Shown piece after piece: positions 18,791-28,200 of a stretch of 64,000 nucleotides of DNA; the first letter of the stretch is position 1, and each line of letters begins with the position of its first letter. The notes beneath the pieces are model-generated. The model searched no databases, was not told the origin of the DNA, and was given only the letters and a program-made list of their open reading frames with translations. The position numbers and the translations under genes were made by a program. This DNA comes from Nostoc sp. LEGE 06077 (lineage in GTDB: Bacteria; Cyanobacteriota; Cyanobacteriia; Cyanobacteriales; Nostocaceae): contig NZ_JADEWI010000018.1 of NCBI RefSeq assembly GCF_015207705.1, positions 43,224-107,223 of the forward strand, given 5' to 3'.

Positions 18791-19299
18791 TGTTTTGCAT
18801 AAAATATTTGCATAAGTTTGAGCAAATCACTTTTGGCAGGTTCACCATTATGCAACCATTTTATTAAATCATGAGGATATAACCAAACGCTCTCAACAAA
18901 ATCATTTTTATTGTAGTCAGGTTCATAATCTAATTCAATTTCATAAACTTTCATAAAAGCAGATACTTTATGTTGATGTGGCGTTAAATATCCTAATAAA
19001 CGAAATTTAACCTTGTTTAACTCTAAGTTCAATTCTTCATTAAGTTCACGTCGCAAAGCATCTTCATAATTTTCTCCACTTTCAACATGACCTCCCATAC
19101 TCACATCAAGGCAAAGAGGAAAAATCCGTTTTTCTGCTGAACGTCGAGGTATCCATAGCTGACCTAATAAGTTAGTAACAAAAGCATTAACAACTCTAAA
19201 ATTGCATAGTCCTTGACAATATATTTCTGAACGTTTTTTCTTTCCAATAATGCAATCTCTCTCATCTACAATATCTAGTAACTCATCATCTTGGAGCAT
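18724..19299 (-). CDS. Nudix hydrolase with repeat-derived C-terminus
   Basis: A 191-residue hydrolase of nucleoside diphosphates linked to another moiety; the substrate is unknown. The Nudix box reads GGHVESGENYEDALRREL then N-E-E-L-N-L, keeping the catalytic R-E-x-x-E-E core. The final conserved Gly of the box is Asn. An N-terminal V-D-E-R-D-C-I-I-G and the C-R-R / P-R-R-S-A-E-K-R segment resemble the IPP-isomerase-like Nudix group. A GAGG ribosome-binding site precedes the ATG. The last 21 residues, up to K-E-R-G-F, are encoded inside the inverted-repeat element ending at 18790, so the original C-terminus was probably replaced. Confidence 0.92.
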   Translation of the reverse strand: MLQDDELLDIVDERDCIIGKKKRSEIYCQGLCNFRVVNAFVTNLLGQLWIPRRSAEKRIFPLCLDVSMGGHVESGENYEDALRRELNEELNLELNKVKFRLLGYLTPHQHKVSAFMKVYEIELDYEPDYNKNDFVESVWLYPHDLIKWLHNGEPAKSDLLKLMQIFYAKQREFDELKKPLSKPLPCKERGF

Positions 19300-19433
19300 A
19301 ATAAAATTCCTCTATTAAATTTTGCGTGCAACAAACTTCAAATTAAATTTCTAAATAGAAGTATGAGCATCCGGAAAATGCTAAATTATCTTGTATTTAT
19401 AAGTGTTCTTTTAAAACGCAGTCAAACCTACTA

Positions 19434-20693
19434 ATGAATCGGTTGACTAAACATTGGATTATTTACTTAATAGCTTTAGAATTTATACTTTGTATCACAG
19501 TATTTTCTCTCCCTTCTTTTTCATTTTATTCTCAACTAAAGAACCAGCAAATCGTTACAGAAATTCGTGGGGTTTGGTTAACTAATGTCGCCAGTGGTGT
19601 TTTATTTGTACCTTGGGGAATTGACCGCGCTATTAATCAACTATCTGCATTGCACTTTAATACTATTTATCCTGTGGTATGGAATCGAGGCAATACTTTT
19701 TACAAAAGTAATGTTGCCAAAAATATTATCGGTGAAGAAGCTGAACCTGTATTAAATTTTATGCACGGTGGACAGGATGTTTTAACGAAGATAATTAAAC
19801 TTGCTAAACCAAAAGGTATAACTGTTATTCCGTGGTTTGAATATGGTTTTATGACACCGCCAAATTCTCAGTTAGCCAAACTTTATCCTAGTTGGTTGAC
19901 TATTGGGCAAGAAGGTTTAAAGTCTGTGAAAGAAGTTTTGCCAGAAGAAGTTAATAATGGTGCTGTAAGTAAGCAGGCTTGGTTAAATCCTCTACATCCA
20001 GAAGTTCAAGAATTTATTTTAGGGTTAATTCTGGAAGTTGTGAGTAATTACAATGTAGATGGCATTCAACTTGATGACCATTTTGGAATGCCTGTACAGT
20101 TTGGTTACGATCGCTTCACTGTCCAACTCTACAAGCAAGAACATCAGGGTAAAAGTCCGCCCAGCAACCCTTTTAACCAAGAATGGATGCGTTGGCGGGC
20201 TGACAAAATTACTGCTTTTATGTCCAGAATCTATCGCAGCATCAAAGAAATTGAACCGAATGCAAAGTTATCTCTGTCTCCCAATGCACAAGCTTTTGCT
20301 TATAAATACTATCTGCAAGACTGGGAAACTTGGGTAAAAAATGGCTGGGTGGATGAGTTGGTGTTGCAAGTATACCGCCATAACAATAATAGTTTTAGGA
20401 CAGAACTACAACAATCAGCTGTGAAATTAGCCCAAACTAAAATTCCGGTAGTGATTGGTATCTCTACGGGAACGTTGCGAAATCCGGTGAGAATTTCTCA
20501 AATTAAAGAACAAATTGATATGGTGCGCGATCGCTCTTTTTCTGGCATCTCTTTTTTTTATTGGGAAAGTTTATGGGGTTACATCGCACCCGAAACACCG
20601 CATAAACGGCGCAAGGTTTTCCAAGAACTGTTTAACACCAAGGCGATTAGACCTTTACCAGTTGACGAATCGGGTAGCAGACTTAGGCTATAA
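19434..20693 (+). CDS. Family 10-like glycoside hydrolase (GHL10/DUF187 type)
   Basis: An exported or membrane-anchored TIM-barrel protein of 419 residues. An N-terminal hydrophobic segment at about 8-30 is a signal peptide or anchor. The family signature E-I-R-G-V-W-L-T-N opens the mature domain at about residue 43. Y-P-V-V-W-N-R-G-N-T, V-I-P-W-F-E-Y-G-F and V-D-G-I-Q-L-D-D-H-F carry the acidic and aromatic residues of the barrel. These enzymes are believed to act on cell-surface polysaccharides, but the substrate is not defined here. The stop codon lies 3 bases before a structured inverted-repeat element. Confidence 0.93.
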   Translation: MNRLTKHWIIYLIALEFILCITVFSLPSFSFYSQLKNQQIVTEIRGVWLTNVASGVLFVPWGIDRAINQLSALHFNTIYPVVWNRGNTFYKSNVAKNIIGEEAEPVLNFMHGGQDVLTKIIKLAKPKGITVIPWFEYGFMTPPNSQLAKLYPSWLTIGQEGLKSVKEVLPEEVNNGAVSKQAWLNPLHPEVQEFILGLILEVVSNYNVDGIQLDDHFGMPVQFGYDRFTVQLYKQEHQGKSPPSNPFNQEWMRWRADKITAFMSRIYRSIKEIEPNAKLSLSPNAQAFAYKYYLQDWETWVKNGWVDELVLQVYRHNNNSFRTELQQSAVKLAQTKIPVVIGISTGTLRNPVRISQIKEQIDMVRDRSFSGISFFYWESLWGYIAPETPHKRRKVFQELFNTKAIRPLPVDESGSRLRL

Positions 20694-20696
20694 GGG

Positions 20697-20903
20697 CTAC
20701 GGTGTACACACAAATTTTCGTTGAGTGCATCTGTCCCGCCTCGGAATGAATTCCGAGTCTCATAGCGCAAGTCATCTGAAGATGACTGAACTAAAAATGT
20801 CTTCCAGTCCACGCTTTGTGGACTTTGGCTATGAGCCTAGAACTTTAGTTCTAGGCGGGATGTGGTTGAACATGAAAATTTTTGACTTGTGTGTACACCG
20901 TAG
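20697..20903. repeat. Structured MITE-like element (TIR CTACGGTGTACACACAA) with nested hairpins
   Basis: 207 bases with perfect 17-base inverted ends, 20697-20713 and 20887-20903. Inside, TCCCGCC (20734-20740) pairs with GGCGGGA (20854-20860). Under that stem lie TCGGAATGAATTCCGA (20741-20756), an inner stem TCATAGC/GCTATGA (20760-20766 with 20828-20834) enclosing two perfect hairpins (20770-20787 and 20806-20824), and a last hairpin 20836-20855. No ORF is present. Confidence 0.85.
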
Positions 20904-21023
20904 GGCTATAAAGGAGAAAAAGCTAAAGAACTAATGACTAATAACCATTGACCGCATTTGAACTTTTTTGATTTTTCTCGCGCTGTATAGTAATCTCTAC
21001 CATGCTTTACTGGCGAGAATTTC

Positions 21024-21593
21024 ATGTTCTTCATATCTACTAAAACTCAAGTTAGTTTTACATTACAGTGGGCGATCGCTACTGTAGGTGGTTTTCTGCT
21101 GAGTTTGTGTTGGATTGAAGTTGGAGAAAAGCCAGATGTGGGGGTGGCGCAAGCTTCTTTGGGTGGTTTGGTGATCGCCTTTCCCCAAAGTTTGATCATT
21201 CGCGATCATATTTTGTCTCGGCGCTGGGTGTTAGTTACTTTGTTGGCTTGGGCGACAATCACGGCTATTGGTGTGGGTGCTGTCGGTTGGATTGTTCCTA
21301 ATACACAAACTTTTCCCCTAAGAATATTTTGGGGGACAACTTTAGGTACAGTTGGCGGTTTTGTGATTGGCTTGGCGCAGTGGACAGCCATCCGCAAGTC
21401 TGTAGCTTTTTCATGGCGCTGGATATTCATCAGTGCGATCAGTTGGGCGATCGCCGTACCCATCGGTTCAATTGTGGGAATCGTGTTATTCCGGTTTACA
21501 AGGTTATTTCTAGGTGAAGTTGCCGGATTAGCGATTACTTGGATTGTGGTGGCAATCTTAACTGGGATCAACGCTTACCGACTATTGCGATAA
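21024..21593 (+). CDS. Multi-span membrane protein of unknown function
   Basis: A hydrophobic 189-residue protein with about five or six predicted membrane helices, at roughly residues 12-30, 43-58, 68-92, 103-122, 132-155 and 165-187. Small-residue patterns such as G-G-F-V-I-G-L-A-Q-W and G-A-V-G-W-I-V-P repeat between halves, hinting at an internal duplication. Q-W and R-W-I-F pairs recur near helix ends. No transporter or enzyme motif is recognised. It lies alone between the inverted-repeat element and the kinase gene at 21994. Confidence 0.85.
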   Translation: MFFISTKTQVSFTLQWAIATVGGFLLSLCWIEVGEKPDVGVAQASLGGLVIAFPQSLIIRDHILSRRWVLVTLLAWATITAIGVGAVGWIVPNTQTFPLRIFWGTTLGTVGGFVIGLAQWTAIRKSVAFSWRWIFISAISWAIAVPIGSIVGIVLFRFTRLFLGEVAGLAITWIVVAILTGINAYRLLR

Positions 21594-21993
21594 TTTACGT
21601 TACCGCGGAAGTTAAAATAGTTAAATAAATATTTTGCTAATATACTGTTAACTGCTTGACAAATTAGAAAAGTATTAAAAAATGTAACTTTTGCTAAATA
21701 TTACTTTTGAGTATACTGAGATATATGCAACAATCTTAAATCATTCTTTATGAAAAATGTTCAATAAGTTTGCATTCAATTGCAAATGTACTCTTACCTT
21801 CAAGGAGCTATATTTGTTGAGTTTACTGCTATTAAATTTCCGATATTTCTGATAAAGAAATAAAAGAAGATCCAAATATCAGTCAAGCAAAGACTGACAA
21901 TGCTTTGCTGTAGCGCTAAAAAGCATTTTTCATGACTTATCATCATCAGGGGTAGCGCTTAGGGAGTCATTAATAGCAGACAGGGACGCTCCG
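21594..21993. other. Intergenic region without a recognisable gene
   Basis: 400 AT-rich bases between the membrane protein gene and the kinase at 21994. Two short AGCGCT-type motifs occur near 21914 and 21954. No ORF or strong terminator was found. A purine-rich AGGGA about 9 bases before 21994 is the likely ribosome-binding site. Confidence 0.55.
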
Positions 21994-24243
21994 ATGAATA
22001 TAAATCCGGGTGAATCAACCATTGAGTTGAAACAACAATTGCATTCTCAGATTTTTTTTGACCCAGAATTAGACAAACACAGTGGTAGTAGTGAACAGTT
22101 TTTACTGAGTATCTATAATTCTGTGCAGACATCTATATTTATTGTGGATGTTCTCGAAGATGGAGATTTTCGCTACGTAGCCCTGAATCCCACCCATGAG
22201 CGATGGCTAGGAATTAGTTCCGAAAATCTGAAGGGAAAGAAACCCGAAGATATTCTTTCACCAGTTGATGCGGCAAAAGTGCGTCAGCATTATGCTGACT
22301 GTGTGCGGTTTGGTAAAACCATTTCCTACGAACAATGCTTGCAATTTCAAGGAGTGGGGACTTGGTGGAGTACCACACTCACACCATTGCGGGATGCGAA
22401 TTCCAGAATTTATCGATTGATTGGTACAAGTAGTAATATCACGCCCGTGAAGCAGGTAGCCCAAGCCAAAGAAATACAGACAGCCCAAGAGCAACTTTTA
22501 GAAGCGATCGCCAAATGGATTCGAGAATCCTTAGATTTAGATACACTGCTGCATCAACTTGTAAAAGAAGTGCGGCATTGTCTAAATTGCGATCGCATTT
22601 TGGTTTACTCTATTCAACCTGACGAAACTGGCGTAGTCATTGCTGAATCGACAGTCACAGCCAATTCATGTTTAGGACAGAAGTTTCCTGACTCTAGCCT
22701 GATTGGCAAATATCAAGAACGCCGTGGACGTGGATGTATTCAAATTATCGAAGACATCTATACAGCCGGGTTACATCCTAGCCAAGTCAGTTTGTTAGAA
22801 TCTTGGCCAGTCAGGGCTAATTTAGTTGTACCGATTTGGTCACAGCAGCAGCTTTGGGGGCTGATCACTGCCCAGCATTGTCATCAACCCCATCAATGGC
22901 AAGAAATAGAAATTGACTTACTCAAACAACTAGCAACCCAAATTGGGATAGCAGTTCACCAAGCCCAACTCCACGAACAAGTACAGCATCTTAAAACCCA
23001 GCTAGAATCGCAAAAACAGCAACATCAAGTTCAGCTACAGCAAGCCCAGCACTTTCAAAAACTAGTACGTCGCATTACCGAACAAATCCGCGATCATCAA
23101 CCCGCCACCCAGGTAGTGCAGACAGCCACTCAAGAACTGACTCAGCTATTACAACTCCAGTCTTGTTACATAGAGACTTATAACACTAGCGGGACTCAGA
23201 CAATTGTTACCTATGAATACACAACCTCTGCGCCACAACATCAAGGATTGACAAGACAAGTGGCAGATCTCCCACAAATTTATCAGCCACTATTAGGGAA
23301 AAAACATTGGCAATCTTTAGAAATCGTTCCGGGATGGCATCCGCAATTGCTTGTTCTTGTTCAGTTAGCTTGTCCCATCTTTGATAACCAAGGCAATTTG
23401 GGTAACTTGTGGCTAAATCGACCAACCCAAGAAATGTTTAATGAATGGGAAATTAGTTTAGTTCAGCAGATAGCCAACGAATGTGCGATCGCCCTTCGCC
23501 AAGCCAAAAATGACTTTGCCAATCAGTCACAAATGCAAGCATTCGCACACAAAGAACGCCTGCAAAACGAATTCTTAAGAACCCTCTCCCACGAACTACG
23601 CACACCCATAACTAGCATTAGCCTCGCCGCCCAAACCCTCGAAAGTGTGCTTACCCCAGAAGGCATCTTAGATATCGAAATCGTACCTCAACTATTGCAA
23701 ATTTTGCAGAACGAATGTGGGCGGGAAAGCAAGTTAATCAACGACTTGATGACACTCTCATATCTCGAAGCCGAACCTGATACACCAACATTGATTGCCA
23801 TTGATTTACAAACATGGCTAACTCCCATTGTGGAATCTTTTCGAGAGCTTTCCCATTGCCAAAGACAAAAATTGTACCTCAATATTGATCAGCAACTCCC
23901 GCCCCTAGAAACAGACATCACCGATTTAGAACGAATAATTACCGAACTTTTAAGTTATGCGTGCAAATATACACCGTCAGGCGAAGCAATTACCGTGTCG
24001 GCCGATCTGACAATAGATGCAGTGCAACTGAAGATTAGCAACTCCGGCTTAGAAATTCCCCCAAGTGAAATGCCACGAGTTTTTGAGCCATTCCATCGCC
24101 TGATGAAAAATGATCCTTGGACATATAGTGGTACAGGCTTGGAAATGGCTGTAGTTCAGAAAATGGTCAGACATTTAGGTGGCTCAATCAATGTAGAAAG
24201 TGCTAATGGTCAAACTACCTTCATAATTAAATTTCCGCAATAA
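21994..24243 (+). CDS. PAS-GAF-GAF sensor histidine kinase with degenerate ATP-binding domain
   Basis: A soluble sensor of 749 residues. The domains are PAS (about 40-155, with the PAC-like T-T-L-T-P-L-R-D-A), GAF (about 170-325, a phytochrome-type GAF without an obvious chromophore Cys), a Gln-rich coiled coil (about 328-350), a second GAF (about 365-510) and HisKA with His533 in LSHELRTP. The C-terminal HATPase domain is unusual. The N-box, normally NLLSNA, reads ELLSYACKYT, and the G1 box reads NSGLEI instead of DTGxGI. GTGLEMA is kept. The Asn that coordinates magnesium is therefore missing, so activity is doubtful. A perfect hairpin follows the stop. Confidence 0.93.
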   Translation: MNINPGESTIELKQQLHSQIFFDPELDKHSGSSEQFLLSIYNSVQTSIFIVDVLEDGDFRYVALNPTHERWLGISSENLKGKKPEDILSPVDAAKVRQHYADCVRFGKTISYEQCLQFQGVGTWWSTTLTPLRDANSRIYRLIGTSSNITPVKQVAQAKEIQTAQEQLLEAIAKWIRESLDLDTLLHQLVKEVRHCLNCDRILVYSIQPDETGVVIAESTVTANSCLGQKFPDSSLIGKYQERRGRGCIQIIEDIYTAGLHPSQVSLLESWPVRANLVVPIWSQQQLWGLITAQHCHQPHQWQEIEIDLLKQLATQIGIAVHQAQLHEQVQHLKTQLESQKQQHQVQLQQAQHFQKLVRRITEQIRDHQPATQVVQTATQELTQLLQLQSCYIETYNTSGTQTIVTYEYTTSAPQHQGLTRQVADLPQIYQPLLGKKHWQSLEIVPGWHPQLLVLVQLACPIFDNQGNLGNLWLNRPTQEMFNEWEISLVQQIANECAIALRQAKNDFANQSQMQAFAHKERLQNEFLRTLSHELRTPITSISLAAQTLESVLTPEGILDIEIVPQLLQILQNECGRESKLINDLMTLSYLEAEPDTPTLIAIDLQTWLTPIVESFRELSHCQRQKLYLNIDQQLPPLETDITDLERIITELLSYACKYTPSGEAITVSADLTIDAVQLKISNSGLEIPPSEMPRVFEPFHRLMKNDPWTYSGTGLEMAVVQKMVRHLGGSINVESANGQTTFIIKFPQ

Positions 24244-24245
24244 AG

Positions 24246-24294
24246 CAGAATTCAGAAGTCAGAATGAATCCTCAGCGCTGACTTCTGAATTCTG
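24246..24294. terminator. Long perfect hairpin after the kinase gene
   Basis: A 17-base perfect stem, 24246-24262 (CAGAATTCAGAAGTCAG) with 24278-24294, and a 15-base loop begins 2 bases after the kinase stop. A short TTTGAT follows. It could be a terminator, or a palindromic repeat that serves as one. Confidence 0.65.
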
Positions 24295-24337
24295 TTTGAT
24301 CAACTACACTGTAACCCGCTGCCAGATTAACTTGGAG

Positions 24338-24367
24338 TTGGCAAAACCCTTAAAAATCTGCTATAAT
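24338..24367 (+). promoter_or_regulatory. Promoter of the tRNA-Lys gene
   Basis: TTGGCA (24338-24343) and TATAAT (24362-24367) are separated by 18 bases. The -10 matches consensus exactly and the -35 differs from TTGACA at one position. The tRNA begins 13 bases after the -10 hexamer. This is the clearest sigma-70-type promoter seen in the window. Confidence 0.85.
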
Positions 24368-24380
24368 AGTTTAGCAATGC

Positions 24381-24453
<73 letters not shown>

Positions 24454-24622
24454 TGCTTTCAGCCTCCTCGTTAACTACCGTTGACTAAATCTTGACTAAA
24501 TTCAGCAAATATCCCACCTCAAAAGCCTAGACTTTAGAACAAGTTAATAATTAATAGAACTTAATTTCTCGGTAATTTATCAACTTTAATTTTAGGATTA
24601 TCTGTAGCGCCAAATCATCTTG

Positions 24623-25009
24623 TTAAACCTGATAAATTTCTAAAGGTAAGTTATCAGGGTCTGGGAAAAAAGTAAATTTTTTGCCTGTAATCTCATCAAC
24701 TCTAATATTTTCTATTTCTAGATTATGTAATTTTAAGTAAGCAACGGTCTCTTCGATATCCTCAACACCAAAAGCTAAATGTCTTAAACCACAAGCTTCT
24801 GGATTACTTAATCGTTGGGGAGGATGGGGAAAAGAAAATAACTCAATTTGAGTATGATCATTAATTCGCAAATCCAATTTATAAGAATTTCTTTCGGCTC
24901 TAAATATTTCTTTAATAATTGCCAAACCTAGAACATCTACATAAAATCTTTTCGAGCGTTCGTAGTCGGAACAAATAATCGCTACATGATGAATGCCACT
25001 AGTTTTCAT
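24623..25009 (-). CDS. VOC/glyoxalase-fold protein
   Basis: A 128-residue single-domain member of the vicinal oxygen chelate superfamily. It begins with H-H-V-A-I-I-C-S-D-Y-E-R-S-K-R-F-Y, the typical first beta-alpha module with a metal-ligand His. Later come I-E-L-F-S-F-P (ligand Glu), L-R-H-L-A-F-G-V-E-D-I (ligand His) and P-L-E-I-Y (ligand Glu), so the metal site looks complete. It resembles the YaeR/GloA2-type proteins of unknown substrate more than canonical glyoxalase I. A repeat element lies upstream of its start, and tRNA-Lys lies beyond its end on the other strand. Confidence 0.93.
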   Translation of the reverse strand: MKTSGIHHVAIICSDYERSKRFYVDVLGLAIIKEIFRAERNSYKLDLRINDHTQIELFSFPHPPQRLSNPEACGLRHLAFGVEDIEETVAYLKLHNLEIENIRVDEITGKKFTFFPDPDNLPLEIYQV

Positions 25010-25022
25010 GAAAATGCCTCAA

Positions 25023-25265
25023 TATAGGAATCATATTTGATTTGGAGAAAAAAACGTAAGTATTCAGGAGTCAGAAAGTTTAAAGAATCAGGAGAAATAT
25101 TTGATAAATTAATTTGCTCATCCTATAGATACTTCTAAATTCTGACTCCTGGGTGCTGAATTCGGACAAAAAAACTCAGTACACCTTTGTTACTTCTTTT
25201 CCTATTCCCTGTTAAGAGTTCCCTACCTACACAAGTAATTTCAATCATCAAGTCGGATTCCTATA
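25023..25265. repeat. MITE-like element, family C (TIR TATAGGAATC), interrupted copy
   Basis: 243 bases bounded by TATAGGAATC (25023-25032) and GATTCCTATA (25256-25265). The outer parts match the 108-base copy at 44824-44931. An extra segment of about 110 bases, roughly 25055-25167, interrupts this copy after an A run. That segment has its own inverted ends, AGGAGTCAGA (25066-25075) and TCTGACTCCT (25141-25150). The element fills most of the gap between the VOC gene and the large kinase gene. Confidence 0.82.
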
Positions 25266-25277
25266 TAACCTTTTAAT

Positions 25278-28200
25278 TTAAACGGTATGAGCCAGAATTG
25301 GTAAAGTAATGATAAATTCACTGCCTTCACCAAGTGTAGAATTTACAAATAACGAACCATTGTGTTTTTCGACAATGATTTGATGAGCGATCGCTAATCC
25401 TAATCCTGTACCTTTACCAACAGCTTTCGTTGTAAATAAGTGGTCAAATACTTGTGCTTTGATTTGTGCATTCATCCCTTTACCATTATCTGCAATAGCA
25501 ATTTGCACTTGGTTATCTCGGATTGAAGTAGTAATATGAACTTGGTTAGGATTGCCTTTAATCTCCTCAAAATTGCGACCATGATTTGACTCTTCTAATG
25601 CGTCAATGGCATTAGCGAGAATATTCATAAATACCTGATTCAACTGTCCAGGGAAGCATTCAATCAGGGGTAAATTATCATACTTGGTGATCACCTGAAT
25701 GGCTGGGCGTATTTCATTGGCTTTGAGGCGATGTTTCAGAATAAGAATTGTACTGTCAATGCCTTCGTGGATGTTAAATAGCACTTTATAATCTTTATCA
25801 GCACGGGAGAAAGTGCGGAGACTAGTGCTGATATTTTTCAGGCGATCGCACGCCATATTCATCGAATCAATCATCTTGGGCAAGTCTTCTAAGCTATAAT
25901 CCAAGTCGATTTCCACTGCATGATCGGAGATTTCGTCACTCGCATTAGGCAGACTTGATTGATAGAGTTTTAAGTGTTCAACAATATCATTCACAGTGAG
26001 TTTAGCTTGTTTGAGACTGGCAGCAATAAAACCCAGAGGATTATTCATTTCGTGCGCCACACCAGCCACTAAGTTACCCAGTGCCGACATTTTTTCACTT
26101 TGGACAATTTTTAATTGAGCGTGTTGCAAATCGTTTAAAGCTTGTTGTAAATCCAGTGATTTTTGTTGCAAGGCCAGTTCAGCAAGTTTGCGATCGCTAA
26201 TATCTCGCATCACAATTACTGCACCAGCTTTATTACCCGCGGAATCGAAGATTGCTTGTCCGCTGGCTAACAAAATTCTCCTAGAACCATGCTTTGGGGC
26301 AATTACCAGTTCGGCATTTTCAACTATTTCTCCTTGTAAGGCACGATACAGAGGAATTTCTGTTTTTAATAGAGGTGTTTGACCATCAGGTTGATAAAGT
26401 GAGAAATGTTCTGCCCATTCTTCTGGTGGTAACGATTCTACTGGTAAACCATGAAACTCACGAGTTGCGTTATTAAATAAAGTCAATTTGCCAGTCTGGT
26501 CACAAACAACAATCCCATCTGTAATATTGTGAATAATCGCATTTAAGAACTCTCTTTCTTTGGCGAGAGAAGCTTCCGCAGCCTGCAATTTTGCTAGAGA
26601 TTGTGCCAACTCTTGGGCAGAATTCTGAGCATTGCGATAAAGCTGGGCATTTTCCAGAGAAATTGCCGCTTGAGCGCAAATTAAGTTGAATAGTTCGACG
26701 CGATCGCTCGTAAACGCTCCAGTTGCTAAATTGTTTTCTAAGTACAATATCCCCAGCAACTTACTTTGATGCAAAACTGGGCAGCACAAGATACTCTTGG
26801 GTTGTTGTTGTTGAATATAAGAATCATTGATTAATTGGGGATGCACTGTGGCATTAACAATCACCGCTGGTTGTAAAGTGCGTTTAACGCTATGAATTAA
26901 GCCAACTGGCACATCAGCAGATTCTTCCACAGGCTCTGGGTTGAGCAACATTGAGTAAAAATTAATATTATTCTGAGACAGCTGGGCAACGGCCTGAATT
27001 AGCAACCGATCTGACTCCAAAAGCATGAACACACATTTATCGGCTCCGGCATTTTCAATGACGGTATGCAGCAGTACCGAAAGCAGCTTTTCCAGTTCGA
27101 TTTCACTGGAGATAGTTTGAGAGGTTTTGATAATAGTGGCTAAATCTAAAGCTACTGAGATACTGCTATTACTGGAAGTCGGCATACTAGTTGAAGTAAC
27201 ACTCCCCAAAGTGAAGATAGTCTCGTTAGTGGAAAGGGGAGAAGAAGTTTGCTCTAAAATGGGGGTGAGGAGTTGGGGATAGCGTCGTTCTAAGTCGGCA
27301 ACTTTGGCTTTTGCTCCCCAACGAGCATAGCTGTAGTAGGCTTGGGTCATGTATTCCTGCGCTATTCGCTCTTTGCCCCAGTTAAGATAAAATTTAGCGG
27401 CTAGTTCGTTGGCCAGTGCTTCTTCCTGGACATAGCCGTTTTCTTTAGCGCCAATAATAGCTAGATCGTACAAATCTATGGCTGAAGCTTTATTGCCTTG
27501 CACTCGCTCCCGTTCTGCCTCGACGAGATGAAACTTGTGTAAGAAATTCATCGGGGCATAAGTTGCCCAATACTTTAGTTTTTCTTGGTTGGTAGCGATA
27601 TATTTTGGGATTGGCTGCTGTTCTGGGCTGGAAAATTGCCCAAACCAGGCTAATTGCGCCAAAGATTCATAAAAATGAAAAATAGGTATATATACGAAAG
27701 CCAGAACCGCATCTAAATATTTTCTTGCCTGTTCCGCTTGTTCTACAGCTTGTTCAAACTCGGAAAACAGATAGGAAACAACCAGTTTATTAATCCACAG
27801 TAATGCTAATCCGGTGCGATCGCCGTCTGTTTCATGTAATGGCAAATGATGTTGTTCATTGTAGGCTACACCGCTTAGTACCACTGCGTTATCGTTATGC
27901 CCCATCAAATTCAGCAGAACTTGGCGATTCATCTGGGTATAAGTCAGTGTGAGATTTTGCTTGAGATACTGGAGTGCTTCACAATAACTGCCAACTTCCG
28001 GCTCTAGTTGTGTTAAGTTTTTTCCGGCAAAATAAGAGTAAAAACTGTAGTTATACGCAGAATAGCCCGCAAAAGCCAAATCACCCACCTCTAAACAACG
28101 ACAATAAGCCATCTGTAAGGGTTTTAATGTCTCACGCAAGTGGATTTTCCAGTGTCTGGTGTACAGATAAACTAGTAATAAAGTTTTTCCTTTTAATTCC

